From Lingula anatina (Eukaryota > Brachiopoda > Lingulata > Lingulida > Lingulidae): DNA of 34,458 nt. The stretch is taken from assembly GCF_001039355.2 (NCBI RefSeq), contig NW_019775158.1:1-34458 (forward strand). The letters are read 5' to 3'. The translations under genes and the position numbers were made by a program. The notes under the pieces were generated by a model. It searched no databases. It saw only the letters and a program-made list of their open reading frames with translations, and was not told the origin of the DNA. Positions 33,308 through 34,458 of the stretch are shown here, piece after piece; position 1 is the first letter of the stretch; every line of letters starts with the position of its first letter.

Positions 33308-34124
33308 NCCAGCAAAGAAAGTAGTGGCAAGAAGAACAAGAAAGGAAAAGATGAGGAAGATGAAGACAGTGTTATGATTGTTGATGACAGTGACTTAAGT
33401 GATAGAGAGAAAGAAAAAGAAAAGAAAAAAGAAAAGAAGTCTGGATCCAAAAGGAAAAAGGTTTGGAAATGGATACATGTGTATCATTCAAAACATGCAA
33501 GAGTTTTGTGTAGATTTAAAATAAACTCAAACCTCTATAAGCACAATATCTTCTTTGATCATATTTTGCATACATCTTTGGAGAAAGATGAATTATCTTT
33601 TACTATTATTACTAATCTTCAGATATCAAGTAACAGTGAGGAGGAGGAGGAAATTATAGTAAAAAAGAGCAAGAAAAGTCGGGAATCGAAGGCAAAGAAA
33701 ACCCATGTGATTGAATCAGGTAAGAATTGTTCAGGCTATTTTTTATGGTAGATGGTCCATATTATTTGTAAACTTTAGAATCAGTAAAGTTTTAAAGAGG
33801 ACAAAAATACGCCATGCACCATTTGGTAAGCAAAATTCTTTTGTCAGAAAATAGATTTCTTAATAGATACAAATATATATATATTATTATACAAATATAT
33901 TTATATCCACAATGTGTGCCATTCTGGGCTTTTCGTTATCCGACGCACTGTACAAAAACTCGCAACTTACGTCTGCGTCTGCACTAATGCGTTTGGCGCC
34001 ATGTTATTTTGGTCTCGAATGAACGCGAGAATCCGCCATTGGCCATTGGTAAGTACGGGAAAATTGCCGTTTTTTCCAGGAAAATCCAATTTTTGGCCAA
34101 AACGAAGAGTTATTATGACTTTAA
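33257..34124. repeat. Perfect 51-bp inverted repeat, one arm ending at an N
   Basis: The left arm 33257-33307 (TTAAAGTCATAATAACTC through CCTGGAA) is the exact reverse complement of the right arm 34074-34124. The left arm abuts the N at 33308. The right copy continues inward past the arm (CCGTTTTTTCC, 34068 leftwards), so the left copy appears truncated by the gap. Likely two copies of a dispersed repeat. Confidence 0.85.
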
Positions 34125-34240
34125 ACATTAACACTTCTGCTTTGTAGAATCTGATGAAGATATTGCAGTTAAACCTAAACATGAAGGCAGAGGACGTAAA
34201 AAGCACAAGAAACAACCTGTGACACTTGACTCAGATTCAG
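33311..34240 (+). CDS. Lys/Glu-rich nuclear protein fragment, possibly RFC1 N-terminus
   Basis: Three in-phase exons: 33311-33460 (start lost in the gap), 33623-33719 and 34148-34240 (donor GTGGGT), with joins in phase 0 then phase 1. The product is low-complexity: SKESSGKKNKKGKDEEDED, DSVMIVDDSDLSD, KKEKKSGSKRKK, SNSEEEEEIIVKKSKK, ESDEDIAVKPK and TLDSDSG. It has repeated acidic Ser-Asp/Glu patches (CK2-like) set among basic, NLS-like runs. The alternation of KKR/KK with IxxDSDSEE-type patches recalls the disordered N-terminus of replication factor C subunit 1, but many nuclear proteins look alike. It does not resemble SPATA18, and the N just before it means it may come from elsewhere in the genome. 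Confidence 0.5.
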
Positions 34241-34435
34241 GTGGGTATGAAGACTAACCTACCATTCCCGGCCTCAGCCTCATGATGGTAAAGGTGGTTT
34301 ATTGGTTGGTTTTCAGATCAAATTTTTTCACAGAGAGGCTCTCTTTTAGCACACAATTTTGTTAAATGCTAACCTTTGGTTCGATGCCAGTTGCTAGTAA
34401 AGTGGATAGTAGGTTAGTGAAATTTCCTCAATTCC

Positions 34436-34458
34436 GGGGGAGGGGGGGGGGGGGGGGG
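34436..34458. other. Poly-G run at window end
   Basis: GGGGG, A, then G to the end. A long G tract at a contig edge is often sequencing or assembly noise. Confidence 0.8.

Noticed and set aside
33311-34240. Firm call as RFC1
   Set aside because: Only low-complexity charged sequence is present; no BRCT or AAA+ domain is in the window. A search with downstream exons would be decisive.

Overview
This is eukaryotic, animal nuclear DNA. It is AT-rich, with spliced genes, GT-AG introns of about 0.3-4 kb, long UTRs, many A/T homopolymers, and small inverted-repeat elements in introns. The gene set (iduronate-2-sulfatase, TXNDC9, a RING-containing TRIM-NHL protein of the Mei-P26 type, beta-sarcoglycan, SPATA18/Mieap) and its style suggest an invertebrate bilaterian, most likely a lophotrochozoan such as a mollusc. 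That last step is inference. There are no bacterial operons, tRNAs, rRNAs or CRISPR arrays.

Layout, left to right. 1-1699 (-): four internal exons of IDS, running off the left edge. About 2290-2370: a compact divergent promoter with two CCAAT boxes. 2350-5292 (+): TXNDC9, with an intron in the 5'UTR and an intronless CDS. About 6065-6256 (+): CpG-rich promoter and first non-coding exon of the TRIM-NHL gene, followed by a 3.9 kb 5'UTR intron that holds a foldback element. 10201-19056 (+): 13 coding exons giving a 992-residue protein. All 13 junctions were phase-checked by hand. 19057-24691: very long candidate 3'UTR with a proximal and a distal poly(A) signal. 24747-32432 (-): the convergent SGCB gene with 7 coding exons and 319 residues, plus a 5'UTR exon. 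It carries a TTAA-flanked transposon in one intron and two small inverted-repeat elements in its 5'UTR intron. About 32349-32613: a shared bidirectional promoter with a TCTCGCGAGA element. 32614-32700 (+): first exon of SPATA18. 33308: an N that looks like a doubtful contig join, followed by three exons of a Lys/Glu-rich nuclear protein that may not belong here.

Most noteworthy points. SGCB and SPATA18 are head-to-head, as in the human genome. The disordered linker of the TRIM-NHL protein holds a three-copy 'S-x-[ST]-P...N-L-A-x-[IL]-[LA]' motif that I do not recognise. A TTAA/17-bp-TIR element has about 200-bp internal repeats. The last codons of SGCB, with their stop, are tandemly duplicated. 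Both N characters sit at repeat boundaries: one marks a probable false (allelic-overlap) duplication of about 870 bp, the other a probable misjoin.
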